Shown here: in pieces, positions 33,781 to 44,875 of the stretch | Position numbering within the stretch: position 1 is the stretch's first letter | How the letters are laid out: each line of letters opens with the position of its first letter | DNA from: Persicaria tinctoria | Lineage: Eukaryota; Streptophyta; Magnoliopsida; Caryophyllales; Polygonaceae | Direction: 5' to 3' | NCBI GenBank assembly: GCA_037127255.1 | Contig: JBANSL010000005.1 | Span: 75,521,160 to 75,585,159, forward strand | Length of the DNA stretch: 64,000 bases | The notes under the pieces: model-generated | What the model was told of the DNA's origin: nothing | Databases searched by the model: none | What the model saw: only the letters and a program-made list of their open reading frames with translations | Translations under genes and position numbers: made by a program

Positions 33781-34598
33781 GTTAGTAAAAATAATTAATT
33801 TGTGAATATTTGATTTCAAAAGTTAATTATAAAAAACAATTAGATCCATTTTTTTTTACAATTTACTTATTTTAAAATTTAATTTTTTTTGAAATCATTT
33901 TTAAAGTTAATTTAGATGAAGCGCCTTAGATCACTTTTTTTTACCATCTTACATTCTTACCTTTATTTTCTCTATTTATTTCTCCATCTATGTAACCATC
34001 TTTCTCTTGAAAACAATGAATAAGTTATGTATATCTACATAACTTCAAAAGTATTCGCACAATCACGTGCTTATAATTTTTTTAATCATCATATGATATC
34101 TTATATTTTCCTTTTTAGTTTTATCCTAATGATAATAATGATATATGTATTTCAAATTATAATAGGTGGTGTGTTTGAGTTTTTTTAAAGTTAGTAAAAA
34201 TAATTAATTTGTGAATATTTGATTTCAAAATTTAATTATAAAAAACAATTAGATCCATTTTTTTTTTACAATTTACGTATTTTAAAATTTAATTTTTTTT
34301 TGAAATTTTTTTTAAAGTTAATTTAGATGAAGCGCCTTAGATTACTTTTTTTTACCATCTTACATTCTTACCTTTATTTTCTCTATTTATTTCTCCATCT
34401 GTGTAACCATCTTTCTCATGAAAACAATGAATAAGTTATGTATATCTACATAACTTCAAAAGTATTCGCACAATCACGTGCTTATAATTTTTTTAATCAT
34501 TATATGATATCTTATATTTTCCTTTTTAGTTTTATCCTAATGATAATAATGATATATGTATTTCAAATTATAATAGGTGGTGTGTTTGAGTTTTATTA
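33781..34598 (+). repeat. Tandem duplication, about 409-bp unit
   Basis: The segment starting GTTAGTAAAAATAATTAATT at 33781 recurs at 34190 through TAATAGGTGGTGTGTTTGAG with few differences. No coding potential is visible. Confidence 0.9.
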
Positions 34599-34631
34599 CT
34601 ACTTTACCTTATTAAATAATTTTTAAAAATA

Positions 34632-35702
34632 GGGAAATTCCGTTTGGTACCCCCTAGTTTTTGACAATTCCGGATGGTGTCCCACACTTTTTTTTTTTCC
34701 GGATGGTACCCCTAAGTTTTGTCAAAAGTCCGGCTCATGCCCAAAACTCATAGTTTCTTCTTTTTAATGAATAAAACCACCCTTTATTTTTATTTTTTCA
34801 TAAATATGCCCATTTACTTTTAACATTAAACAAAACTACTTATCATTTAACTAAATTCAAAACAAAATTGACAAAATCACCTTTATTTTTTAAAATTAAT
34901 AAGATCACACATTATTGCCAAACTTGTAGCAAAAAATACCCATTCTTTCCAATTTTTTTAAGAAAATCAACCATTATTTTTAACATTACACAAAAGATCC
35001 GTTACATATTTTTCATATTTTATAAAAAATAAATCTCATTATTTGTCAAATATTGCATGTACATAATCACCCATTATTTACAAAATTTTGCACAAATCCA
35101 CTATCTTATTATGTGAACAAAAATAGTTAACCTATACATTATAAAAAAAATATTTCGTAAAACCATACTTTGTGTAAAACCACCCTTTATGCTTTAAAAA
35201 ATGCACAAAATCACTTCTTGTGTAATAAAAGAAGGTGTTATTCATTTCTTTTGTTTGGAATACATAAAACCTAATAAAATAAGAATGATTAATCTCTTAT
35301 TATATTTTTCTTTTACAAGAAGAAAAATAATAGATCTTTTGTACAATTTTAAAAATCATAGTGATTTTGTTCTATCTTTTTTTAAACAAGAGTGATTTTG
35401 CAATAAAATTTTTGGAAATAATATGTGATTTTGTAACATTTTAAAAAATAAAGTTGGTTTTTTCACTTTTGTGTTGAAGTTTGTTAATTAATATGTAGTT
35501 TTGTTCAATGATAAAAGTAAATGGGCATATTTATGAAAAAAATAAAAATAATGGGTGGTTTTATAAATTAAAAAGAAGAAACTATGAGTTTTGGGCATGA
35601 GCCGGACTTTTGACAAAACTCAAGGGTACCATCCGGACAAAAAAAAGTGTGGGACACCATCCGGAATTGTCAAAAACTCGGGGGTACCAAACTGAATTTC
35701 CC
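34632..35702. mobile_element. Foldback/Mutator-like element with about 150-bp TIRs
   Basis: The left arm (GGGAAATTCCGTTTGGTACC to about 34780) is mirrored almost perfectly by the right arm (about 35560 to ...GAATTTCCC). Flanking 9-mers TTAAAAATA (34623-34631) and TAAAAAATA (35703-35711) match at 8 of 9 positions, the size of a Mutator-type target duplication. The interior is low-complexity AT-rich sequence without a transposase. Confidence 0.8.
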
Positions 35703-36333
35703 TAAAAAATATATTGTATCTTTTTCCACCTAATTTATAAATTAAAAAATACTTTGTACATATTATTTTTTTTAATCATTTTAATGCAGTGGTTTCTGAC
35801 GTTGTGTGTTTATGAGTATCGTTTTTTTATCTTATGATTATTTAAGATATACATTTCATTTTGCGTTTTATACTCCAAAATATTTATGCATTTCTCATTT
35901 CCACAAAATTTTTATCTGTTTTTTTCATCCTGTTTCACCCTAATGAAAATATCTACAAGACTACAACTATCAATTATCATTTTTTTTATTGCATCTTTTC
36001 TTTCATTATATATGTCTAATGGTCTAAACGGTTATTGTTGATTAATATGATAAATCTGAAAAATAATGAGTTTACTTCGATTAATTTTAAAAATCCTGTG
36101 CGGAGCGCACGAGATTGTGTCACAATATAAGCCTATTGTTGTTTTAATTTTTTTGATTTTTTCTTAAATGTCATATTTTTCTTTGATTTTGTTATTGTTG
36201 TTTTCTAAAAGTTTATTACATTTTAATAATTGTCCGAGAGATATTCTGACGAGTACTATGTTTTATATATCGTTTAAAACACATTGATTAATACTATAAC
36301 ACCCGATAAATATTATTTGTGCATTTCATATGG

Positions 36334-36376
36334 TTTTTAAAAATCCCGTGCGTCTGCGCACGGGCCACTGACTAGT
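36334..36376 (+). other. Helitron 3' terminus (hairpin plus CTAGT)
   Basis: TTTTTAAAAATCCCGTGCG, TCT and GCGCACGGG form a strong stem with a 3-nt loop. CTAGT follows 8 nt later, the hallmark of Helitron 3' ends (CTRRT). A related hairpin, AAAAATCCTGTGCG...GCGCACGAG, stands at 36088-36112 but lacks CTAGT. Confidence 0.8.
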
Positions 36377-36496
36377 AAAAATTAATATATACATACATAA
36401 TACATATATATATACATACATAATATACACACATGTATGTACATATATATGTACATATGAGATCCATAATCTACAGTAAGAGGGTTTTTGAGGACC

Positions 36497-36615
36497 CCAG
36501 TTGAACCAAGAATTAAACAGTTCATGGGGGATGGTGTCAAATATGGGATCGTACCAATCAACGACAACAACCTATATATATTGGTTTTCCTCACCTTCAG
36601 CCCCTCTCGATACAT
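36497..36615 (+). pseudogene. FAD-dependent monooxygenase-like relic, 5' part
   Basis: In the frame starting near 36497 the sequence reads PRIKQFMGDGVKYGIVPIND, NNLYILVFLTFSP. This resembles the mid-region of plant MO1/zeaxanthin-epoxidase-like monooxygenases (FxGxGVRxGxIPxxDxxVYWFFTFSP). It then runs into a stop. A second piece of the same kind of protein lies at 38935-39090, on the other side of a hAT insertion. Confidence 0.45.
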
Positions 36616-36696
36616 CGGTACATTCTTACTTTATCCCTAGATTTGTCAATACATATCATAACACATACTATCACCTGCTTTAGATTGAATATAGTC

Positions 36697-38866
36697 CTAG
36701 GGATGGGCGCGGGACGGGATGGGATTGGGGTCGTTCCGCGTCCCGTCCCGCGTAATTTTTACGGGACGGGACCGGGACGGAATTCACTACTTTTTTTTCA
36801 ATCCCGTACGGACCTTATCCCTCACGGGACGGGACGGGACCTGTCCCTCAAATAAAAAAACATTATAAAAAATCTAAAAAATTTATATATTTTACGGTTT
36901 TTAAAGACGTAACATATATTAATTTATAATATTTTTTTATATTTTACTATTTTATTTATATATTTTTTTTATAAGGAAATAATTCGAGGCCGGACAGGCC
37001 CGGACCTCGAGAGGCCGACAAAGTCGGCAGACGGCAAGCCGTCTAAACATACAACAACGAAAAAGAAAATATAACATAAAATACAACAAAAGAGCACACA
37101 AAGTAAACCCGGAAAAAACCCAAGACCTAGGCAAACCAGCGGACACAGCATCGAGAGGAAGGAAGTCGTCGCAGGGAAGTGGATAGCGATCGCATGGGAC
37201 AACAACTAGCTGACACGATGTCTCGCCGCCGGAAAGACGGAAAGCATAAATCCTCGTAAGGCAAAGGCGACACCTGGGGAAGTGTGGATCACACGACGTT
37301 CCCCCCACCTGGATGAGGGATCTTCGGAGACCACAAACACCACCAACACGATCACGTCGATCAACCAGGGCCGCAGAACTGCTCATCAACCGAAACTAAC
37401 CACGAACCAACAGACGGACACCAAACCACACGAGCAAACGAAGCACAGCCGCAAGGAGAACGAAGAGCGCGGGACAAATCCGGGATTAATTAATAATATG
37501 TAAACATAACCTTTTTTTTTCAATTTGTTCGGGCTGCCCCGGGCCCAAGGCTAAACCTTGGGCCCAAAGCACAACCCGAAAAAAGGTACGCAATTGTAGA
37601 CAGTCCATCGGAGAAACGCAGCAGGCAACAGGGCAACGGAGAAGCCAGGAAGGAGTCCCCGAAAAGCCAGAGTGCCATGGAGCCAACAGGTCGGCGACGG
37701 AAGCGAGAAACCGGGCCAAAGCCAGCGGGAGCACACCGCAACTAGGCGACGAAGCCAAGGATAAGGCTGAGAATTGCTAGCGGTGGACCCGAAGGGCAAA
37801 CCAGAAGGAGCGAGCCCCAAGCGAGGCCACCACCGACGAGGGAGGAGCAGCAGAGGCGTCACCTAGGCGAGCCAATGACAGATTCAACAGGGGCAGGCCA
37901 GCAAAAAACTCAAAAACCGAAAATCGAAGGGCTTGAGTTCACAATCGATGGAAATCAATAATGGATACAGGATCCACATCTAAACACCTGCAAAAGCCCC
38001 AAAAGAATTGGGATTTACGAGCCCTAGACGGAAGAGCGCGAAATAGCGCCCACCGTAAGGGAGATCGAACAATCGCCATAGAGCGTCAGTTGGAGAGGAG
38101 CCCGAAGCGGCGACAACAGGGAGACAACCGCCAGCGGAGGCCAGTCGTGGAAGGTTGGGAGCGAAGGCAGTCAACCTCGCCGGCGGAAACAAGAAAAGAC
38201 ACCCGAATGGGGTGGCTTAGTAGTCCCGGAGGAGATTAGGGGCTCCCGAGAGAGATTTAGGGCTCCCGAAGGAGATTTAGGGGCTCCCGAAAGAGATTAA
38301 AGTGCTCGGCACCCAAAACCAGTGACGGAAAGTGAATAACGGAGCGAGGAGGTGCGGCGGAGGAAGGCCTGAGGAGGAAGGGCGGCGCACTCTCAAAAGA
38401 GAGTTTTTTTTTTCAACCGGCCCAAAAACTGACCATTGATTTTTTACTATTTTATTTATATATATACACACGAGATATATTATACAAATAATTACACACA
38501 TATATACACTGTATATAATTACAGCGTGTACACTTTGTATAATTACAGTATATATAAATCTGTAATCAATTGCTAATTAGTTCAACTATACACTTTCACT
38601 TTGTATATCTAACCGTATTACAGTGTATATATATACAATGTACAATATTACAATATATATATATATAATATATAACATACATTATAACACAATATATATT
38701 ATATTTATATATATGCGGGACGGGACGGGATTTGGACGGGTCGTCCCGCGTCCCGTCCCGCATAATTTTTGCGGGACTGGACCGGGACGGGATTTACTAT
38801 TTTTTTTCTAAATCTCACCGGGTCCGGGATGGGACCGGGATTTGCAGAATTTGTGCCCACCCCTAG
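36697..38866. mobile_element. Non-autonomous hAT element 1
   Basis: The ends CTAGGGATGGGC and GCCCACCCCTAG are inverted, and both termini carry dense GGGACGGGAC-type sub-repeats. Flanking 8-mers AATATAGT (36688-36695) and AATATACT (38867-38874) differ at one base, as an old hAT duplication would. No transposase is present. It contains the nested retroposon at 36964-38441. Confidence 0.85.
36964..38441 (-). mobile_element. Poly(A)-tailed non-LTR retroposon, copy 1 (1.48 kb)
   Basis: It is flanked by identical 22-bp sequences at 36942-36963 and 38442-38463 (ACTATTTTATTTATATAT core) and, on the minus strand, ends in a short A-run after ATTATTTCCTTATA. The 3' 500 bp match copy 2 (56077-57761). 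Near its 5' end a GGAGATTTAGGGGCTCCCGA unit is repeated three to four times. No reverse transcriptase is visible, so it depends on another LINE. Confidence 0.85.
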
Positions 38867-38934
38867 AATATACTGATCGACTGAGCAAATTAATTAAATT
38901 TGCAAATAATTAAATGAAAACAAACACTGTAGAG

Positions 38935-39090
38935 GAATCACAAGTGGATGAGCGAAACCCTGCAGTTTGTGCTAAGCAAGCTTGGCAAGGGGTCCGAAGG
39001 TGCGAGACAGTTTGTGGAGCAGACCAACCTTTACGTACGACATCATATGCTCTCCACTCGTGTCGAGGTAACCATGGGAGGTCCTTTGGG
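38935..39090 (+). pseudogene. FAD-dependent monooxygenase-like relic, 3' part
   Basis: One frame reads LQFVLSKLGKGSEGARQFVE, then QTNLYVRHHMLSTRVEVTMG. It resembles the MO1-like segment (FVLSKLG.VPE..R.VVE.T.L......LR.R). It has no usable start and is framed by non-coding sequence. Confidence 0.4.
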
Positions 39091-39109
39091 GAGAAAGAAT
39101 GATAATGAA

Positions 39110-40107
39110 TATTTTAGATAGGCATTATTTATGGTTTTAGATACATTTAGAGTATGTTTCTTGCGTGTTTTATAGCTAATTTGCATTCTTGATTATTTGG
39201 TATTCGAAGTTCGGAATTTACGGTTTTTAGTGTTTTTTTGTAGGTCTTATGATTTGGACTCGAAAGGTGGAGAAAACTCGGAGCGAATGGACAAAAATCA
39301 ATAAAACAGATGTTTCATCCACAAGCTCGATCAATGCCCATATACGAGGCTAGTCGTAGGTCCACCGGAGCTCCCAGCTAGTCGTTGACCATCCTCACGA
39401 CCTATCTACTTCCAGATTCGGGGGGTTCAACGCTAGATCTAAAGCCTTTCGCGCCCAGATCCGGTGTTGTTGCTCATTGTACATGAAGCAACGATTTTCG
39501 CCCCACTGTTCAACCCTCCGCTTCACCTTGGTGTCCGGCGAGGCAAAGAACCGTTGTGGCCGGAGTGAACCCCCTCCATCCATTTCTACCACCCTTCCTC
39601 CACAAATCTCCCTCCATCTCCATAAATCCGACTGACCTCCACACATTCCCATTTTCCCTTTCACAAAATCCACAATGGTGTTGCCACCATTCAAGATTTC
39701 AGGAAGGTCGCTGCACCAATCGCCTAGAGCCACCACGATCGCCGCCTTTCACCCCACCGCCCTCAGCCTCAGGCCTCCACTTCCCCTTCTTCTTTCTCCT
39801 GTTTGTCTGTTGTGAAGCTCTCTCTATCCCTTTGCTTTGTCTTAAATCCCGCCCAAACAGACCTCCAAAATTTCAAACTCACGCCAAAAATTTTAACCCA
39901 CTCTAATGGGCAAAGGTGACCGGTTAGTTTTGCAAAAAAAAATAAAAATACTTTTTGACATTTACCCTATTTTACAGAAGGGGAGTCATTTATGCAAGGT
40001 GAAAAATATTTTGGTATATCCACTACCATTTTCTCTTGGTTTAAATAGATAAAATTAAAAATAAAGTAAATATATAATTAAAAAAATGGCAAAAAAAAAA
40101 AAAAAAC
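39110..40107. other. Unassigned repeat-like sequence
   Basis: 39130-39360 resembles LTR-type sequence (TTGTAGGTCTTATGATTTGGACTCG), but no partner was found. 39395-39906 is C/T-rich with a 113-codon minus-strand frame (tryptophan/glycine-rich) and an opposing 116-codon frame. Neither resembles a known family. Confidence 0.35.
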
Positions 40108-40140
40108 TTGATGGGTGGAAATAGTATGATTAATGATAAG

Positions 40141-40382
40141 CAATTCTTGGTGGTGCTTGGCGTCGGCTCTTATCTACGTTGTCTCCAGCCTGGTGGGCTT
40201 AGTTCGCTTGTTCGACTAGATTTGCGTGTCTCCCTCCGCTTGTGCAACACCTTTTTTTTTGTTTCTATGTTATATTTTCTATTTATATGTTGTATGTTTA
40301 AATTGCTTATCGTTTGCCGAATTTGTCGGCCTCTCGAGGTCTGGACCTATCTGGCCTCGGATTATTTTCTAATGAAAAAAAC
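40141..40382 (+). mobile_element. Retroposon copy 3, 5'-truncated
   Basis: A 242-bp segment has the family's 3' sequence (TTTGTCGGCCTCTCGAGGTC) and an A-rich tail. It is bounded by the exact 13-bp duplication GATTAATGATAAG at 40128-40140 and 40383-40395. This is the same family as 36964-38441 and 56077-57761. Confidence 0.9.
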
Positions 40383-40409
40383 GATTAATGATAAGCTGAC
40401 ACTCAGAGG

Positions 40410-41241
40410 TAGGGGTGGGCACGGGACGGGACGGGACGGGATTGGGCCGGGACGGGACTCGTCCCGCGAAATTTTTTCGGGACGGGATTGACATTTTTTT
40501 TTCGGGACGGGATGGTGTCTGGACGGGACGGGATCGGGACGGGACGGGCCTTGTCCCGCATATAAAAATAATAAAATATTATATAAATTTGCAAAGTGAA
40601 AAATGCTTTCATAATTCATTATTTAGTATAATATGTTGAATACGGTATTATTCTCAACTATATTATTCAATAATAATAATAATATTAATATTAATATTAT
40701 AATACTATTATTAATTCATACAATGATTGTATAATTAATTATAATGTTCAACATATTTGGCTACATTATCTTACTAGATCAGGACGGAAAGGAATTGAGA
40801 CGAGATTTACCAATATTGTCTAATTATCGATTGATAGTTAGGAAGAATACCGTATTTAATTAGCTATTTGCCTCTTGTAACTCTAAATGGGCGGGATGTG
40901 TGTGTCGATCTGACGGGATCCTCTCCATTGACTCAGTCTGGAATTTCTGACTTTATGCCTGGTCGTGCTGTTGTTGATGTTGCTCGACATAAGTGTGTCA
41001 AGTATCGAGATTTGTGTACGGCGGCTGGTTATGGTTTCCTACCCTTCTCATTCTCTTCATTGGGGGAGTTGGATACAAATGCGGTTGCATTGCTGAAGCG
41101 GATTCAGAAATTCTCGGTATCTCAGGATGCTGGGGCTCGTGCTGGACGTTATATTTTTACTAGACTTGGCTTTGTTATCGCTATAGGAGTGGGTGCCCAG
41201 ATAGTATCTCGGTTGCCCACTAATTTCTTGTAATCTGTTTT

Positions 41242-41307
<66 letters not shown>

Positions 41308-41810
41308 TAATAATAATAATAATAATCCCACGTTATAATTAAAAATAAAATAAAATAATATTACTTATTTTTATTGTTATTATTATAAAATAATTATACT
41401 TTACAAGAAAAAAATATAATATGATATAATAATAATATAATAATAATATAATAATAATAATAATAATAATTTTATTATAAATTAATTTTATTATTAAATT
41501 ATGTTATAATATTATATATTATTATTATTATTATAAATTGAAAATTATTATTATAGTTATAAATAATATTTGCTCAAAATAATAATACTAATAATATATT
41601 ATTATTATTCTATAATATTATAATATTATTATTATTATAAAAATTATTATTATTATTATATGCGGGACGGGACGGGATTTGCGGGATCCCACCGGGATCG
41701 TCCCGCGTTTCGTCCCGCATAATTTTTGCGGGACGGGATTCGCTATTTTGTCCTAAATCCCACCGGGATCGGGACGGGATCGGGATTTGCGGGATTCGTG
41801 CCCACCCCTG
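40410..41810. mobile_element. Non-autonomous hAT element 2
   Basis: The ends TAGGGGTGGGCACGGGACGG and ...GTGCCCACCCCTG are inverted, with an exact 8-bp duplication CTCAGAGG at 40402-40409 and 41811-41818. The sub-terminal GGGACGGGAC repeats match hAT element 1. The interior is AT-rich, with a LINE fragment inserted. Confidence 0.93.
40868..41330 (+). mobile_element. 5'-truncated RTE-type LINE fragment with (AAT)n tail
   Basis: The open frame 40868-41233 encodes VCVDLTGSSPLTQSGISDF, GYGFLPFSFSSLGEL, ALLKRIQKFS and GVGAQIVSRLPTNFL. I recognise this as the region after the reverse transcriptase domain in many plant LINE proteins. A long (AAT)n run follows directly, as at RTE-clade 3' ends. No RT core or endonuclease remains. 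It lies inside hAT element 2. Confidence 0.65.
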
Positions 41811-41989
41811 CTCAGAGGTGAAATTGCGGGTCGGATTCGGATATGAAATTTCAGGACTGGAATTCTTTACAGGATAACCGATTCTGATAGTCAGATATGC
41901 AATTATGCGCCCCTTAATTTTCCAATTGACATTATTACCCCCACACGCCCCCAAAAACCCTTCCCCATCGTCTCTGGAATCAGGCCGCC

Positions 41990-42178
41990 GCCCGGTGTTC
42001 TCCCTCTCAACCCCTCCGGCCGCCGCCTCCCTACTCCGACTGCCGACTCATTGAATTTCAAACCTCCTTCTCGATCAGCACTCAGACTTGTTCGCTTGAA
42101 AGATTACTCATTCGATTTCGCCTCCGCCTTAAATAGCCATTGCCGGAGGTTCCTCACCGGTTCCTCGCCAAATACAAG
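41990..42178 (+). promoter_or_regulatory. Probable 5' UTR exon of the BED-HSP20 gene
   Basis: C/T-rich leader sequence ends ATACAAG|GTACAA at 42178. An acceptor TTTTAG stands immediately before the ATG at 42505, implying a 5' UTR intron of about 326 bp. The transcription start is not determined. Confidence 0.5.
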
Positions 42179-42504
42179 GTACAACTGTCTCTTACTCTCA
42201 TTGGGTGCAAGTTTGATTCCACAGAGCTATGTTGTGACTGTTTTTGTTATTTCGATTGGAAAACCTAGAAATTGATTTTATGTCTTCGCTAGTTCCCTGT
42301 TGCTGAATTTAATTGATGCTGTGTTGTTGATCGAAATCCTTGAATTTATCCGTAGATTCTCTTGTTCTCTGTTGCTGAATTGATTTTTCGCTTTGTTGCT
42401 TCGTTGGCTGATTATTTAGAAATTGTGTGCTCTTGATTGACTGAGAAATTGAGTTGTTTATGTTGACTGAGATGGGATTGTGATTTCATTGAATGTGATT
42501 TTAG

Positions 42505-43642
42505 ATGGATGACATCTGGAATCAACCCCTATCCCCAATCCCTCCAATTGAGACCTCTCCCGCTTCAGCAACTCCATCCTCTTCCCCAGCAGAGTGCAAC
42601 GGTGCCTCACACCAACTGATCAACACCCTCCCTTCTGTTGAAACTGCAAACAAAGGCAAAAGGAAACGGTCTCCATACTGGGCTCATTTTGACAAGATTC
42701 TGAAAGATGGGTTGCAAAAGGCTGTTTGTAAATACTGTTCTAGGCATATTGGCTGTGATCCAAAGAGTGGGACAAGTGCCTTGAAAAACCACATTGAAAG
42801 ATGCAAAGAATACCCTTCTAAATTTAGCTCGGATCAGGTAGTCGAGCAGTACTCGCCTATCGCTCTTGCTGCCGCAGGTAAGCTTACAAAGAAAGGTTCA
42901 AGTTCATGAAATAACCCCAGCAATGACAGGGTAGACAAGGATTTGCATTTGATAGATGATAGACGATAGACAAAGTTTGTTACTATGGCATATCAAATGT
43001 TAATAATAGCAAATCATGGTTAGATTATGTTAGACACCTCCAGTTCTGGTTTCAGTCCTTGATCACCCTCTCTTATTAGTTATAAATTCATCCTATTGAA
43101 AATTAAAAACTACTTATACATGATGTGTATGGCTTAATCTTTTTGCAGTGCCGTGGGATAGTTTTCCAGCAGCAAGATCTGTGCAGCAGATGATGGACAC
43201 CATGGCGGGGATGGTGCAGAATCCATTCGCCCATGGTAGTATTACTTGGCCATCAGCTCCTGCCACAGAGGTTAATGGATACAGAAGTGGAAGGACGCCC
43301 TGGGCTGTCAAAGAAAGCGAGGTGGGCTATAACATTAGGTTTGACATGCCAGGTATGACTAGGAAGGATGTGAAGGTGTGGGTTGAGGAGAAAACACTGG
43401 TTGTAGAGGCTGAGAAGGTGCCAGGTAGAAGCCAAGACGGGCAAGTTGATCTCCAAACTAATCAGGATGTGCAGGAAGATGAGTGGCCTGCTGAGAGCTA
43501 TGGCAAATACTACAGCAGGGTTGTGCTGCCAGAGACCGTCATACACGAGATGATTAAGGCAGAGGTAAAGGATGGTGTCTTGCAAGTAGCCGTCCCCAAG
43601 GCCAGGGCGGCAAACCGAACATTAGAGATTAATGTGCAGTAG
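42505..43642 (+). CDS. BED zinc finger-HSP20 (alpha-crystallin) fusion protein
   Basis: Exon 1 (42505-42877) encodes a Ser/Pro-rich leader and then a BED-type DNA-binding zinc finger: KRKRSPYWAHFDKI, VCKYC and H-x4-C in NHIERC, roughly residues 50-100. A donor GTAAGC at 42878 and acceptor TTTTGCAG ending at 43148 join it in frame (GTG codon across the junction) to exon 2 (43149-43642). Exon 2 encodes a small heat-shock domain: TPWAVKESEVGYNIRFDMPG, DVKVWVEEKTLVVEAEK, YSRVVLPE and the signature EVKDGVLQVAVPK, then LEINVQ. The predicted protein has 289 residues. The HSP20 part is closest in style to organellar plant sHSPs; the BED domain suggests a nuclear or DNA-bound role or a transposase-derived origin. 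No stops or frame breaks are seen. Confidence 0.85.
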
Positions 43643-44860
43643 GTAGACATAACATTTTCAGAATTTCTTCTATTTTTGCTTTTAGTTTATTGATGGGCTT
43701 TTCTGACAATGTGAGAGTATAGACTCCTTCGACAATCTCATGTAAGATACCGATTTCTGAGAGAAATACAGATAGATGTTGCAAAAAGTCTGATGATTAA
43801 TCATTCTCAGTTTCTCACCCTCCATTAATTTTAGCTCTCTTCAAAGAATCTCCGCCCTAAGGCCAGCAAAAGGGATTGATGAAATTCTCTGGAGTGACTC
43901 ATATTGATAAACTATATTCGATAGTTTAGTAAAGAGTGACTATGGTTATGAAAGTATCCAAGTCCTTCAGGCTTCAGTGCTGTAATATACGGAGTATATA
44001 ACCTTTTCTTTTCGACCAGCTTCCATGGAGTATTGCTACACCGGAAATTTCACCATTTTTTTTGGGCACAGCACAAAATTTTGGTGCAACTAGTTTACTG
44101 TAAGGGCTTTGCACGGTATTTTAAAAAAAAAGTATATAATATCATCATAAAGAGTAAATTTTCTATTTGGTCAATGCTTCATACTCTAGTCTCTAGTCCC
44201 TGTAAATTTTACAGTGCTTGGAATTGATAATGACAATGGATCAACTACAATCACCCAAGGCACAACCTGTATTGTTCCTTCTTAGGGACGTGCCTGTTTA
44301 TAGGGCCACCAAAAGCACGAAAATCGGCCACCAGGGCAGGTGTTGTTGTTCATAAGTTCAATAATTAGCTTTCAATTCATTCCAGTGATTTCAATCTGTG
44401 AAGCAATGCAAGCTCTGGTCTTGCTTAATTTGTATGGCTGGGCACGATGTTGGTCCATCACCAATGTCGAATCCCCTTGTTATCCTATCATATAAAAGCG
44501 TTAAATGGGTCGAATGATAGAGGGTCGACAATGCCAATTTCATGCAGGGTTGATCTCAACCTGCAGGATAGTTGTTAGAATGCAAAACGATGCGTTTTGA
44601 TCTCTGTTTGTCTTAATTTGGTCCATGTGTTCCGTTACAGTGGCTTACAAGGCTATAACTTTCGTGAAACATGGCATATTAACTTTTGTTTATGTGGTCA
44701 TAAATTTGTAATGTCATTAATCATATAGTTAAATAAAAATATATTAATGTCCAGAAGTCGAGCAAAATAACTTCTTTAATCGTCCAAACACACCCTTAAT
44801 TGGAGGCTACTGAGCCTAAGCGCCGACCTCTTAAGCGACGAATTGTCCCGGCGTGGCCGG
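43643..44860. other. Intergenic, no gene seen
   Basis: The 3' UTR of the BED-HSP20 gene probably occupies the first few hundred bases. The remainder shows no coding frame or recognisable element. Confidence 0.5.
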
Positions 44861-44875
44861 CTATATCCTTATGTT

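Larger units (their letters stand above)
12430..36376 (+). mobile_element. Putative gene-capturing Helitron (possibly nested Helitrons)
   Basis: The 5' side begins TC preceded by A, with a plant Helitron-like head (AAATATAAAAGC, then GCCACGTGTC). Exon fragments of at least five unrelated genes follow, all on the + strand with their introns. A Helitron helicase C-terminal fragment lies at 31384-31641, and a hairpin plus CTAGT ends at 36376. Polarity and order fit a non-autonomous Helitron. A second Helitron head at about 32138 means that 32.14-36.38 kb may instead be a separate, nested Helitron, with the outer 3' end unrecognised. The expected T after CTAGT is an A here. An 8.56-kb gypsy element, a MITE and a foldback element are later insertions. 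Confidence 0.5.

Noticed and set aside
36088..36112. Hairpin CCTGTGCG...GCGCACGAG as a second Helitron 3' end
   Set aside because: No CTRRT follows within 15 nt; kept only as a possible degenerate relic.
38914..39102. 62-codon ATG frame MKTNTVEESQ...
   Set aside because: Another frame of the same bases resembles a monooxygenase better; this frame looks like a shadow.
39395..39906. Opposing 113- and 116-codon frames as a possible gene
   Set aside because: Both are open over C/T-rich sequence, neither has a domain or splice signals that I can defend.
41240..41330. Long AAT run considered as a CRISPR or structured array
   Set aside because: It is a trinucleotide microsatellite, best explained as a LINE 3' tail.
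43253..43585. 110-codon minus-strand frame
   Set aside because: It is antisense to the HSP20 exon, whose homology is unambiguous.
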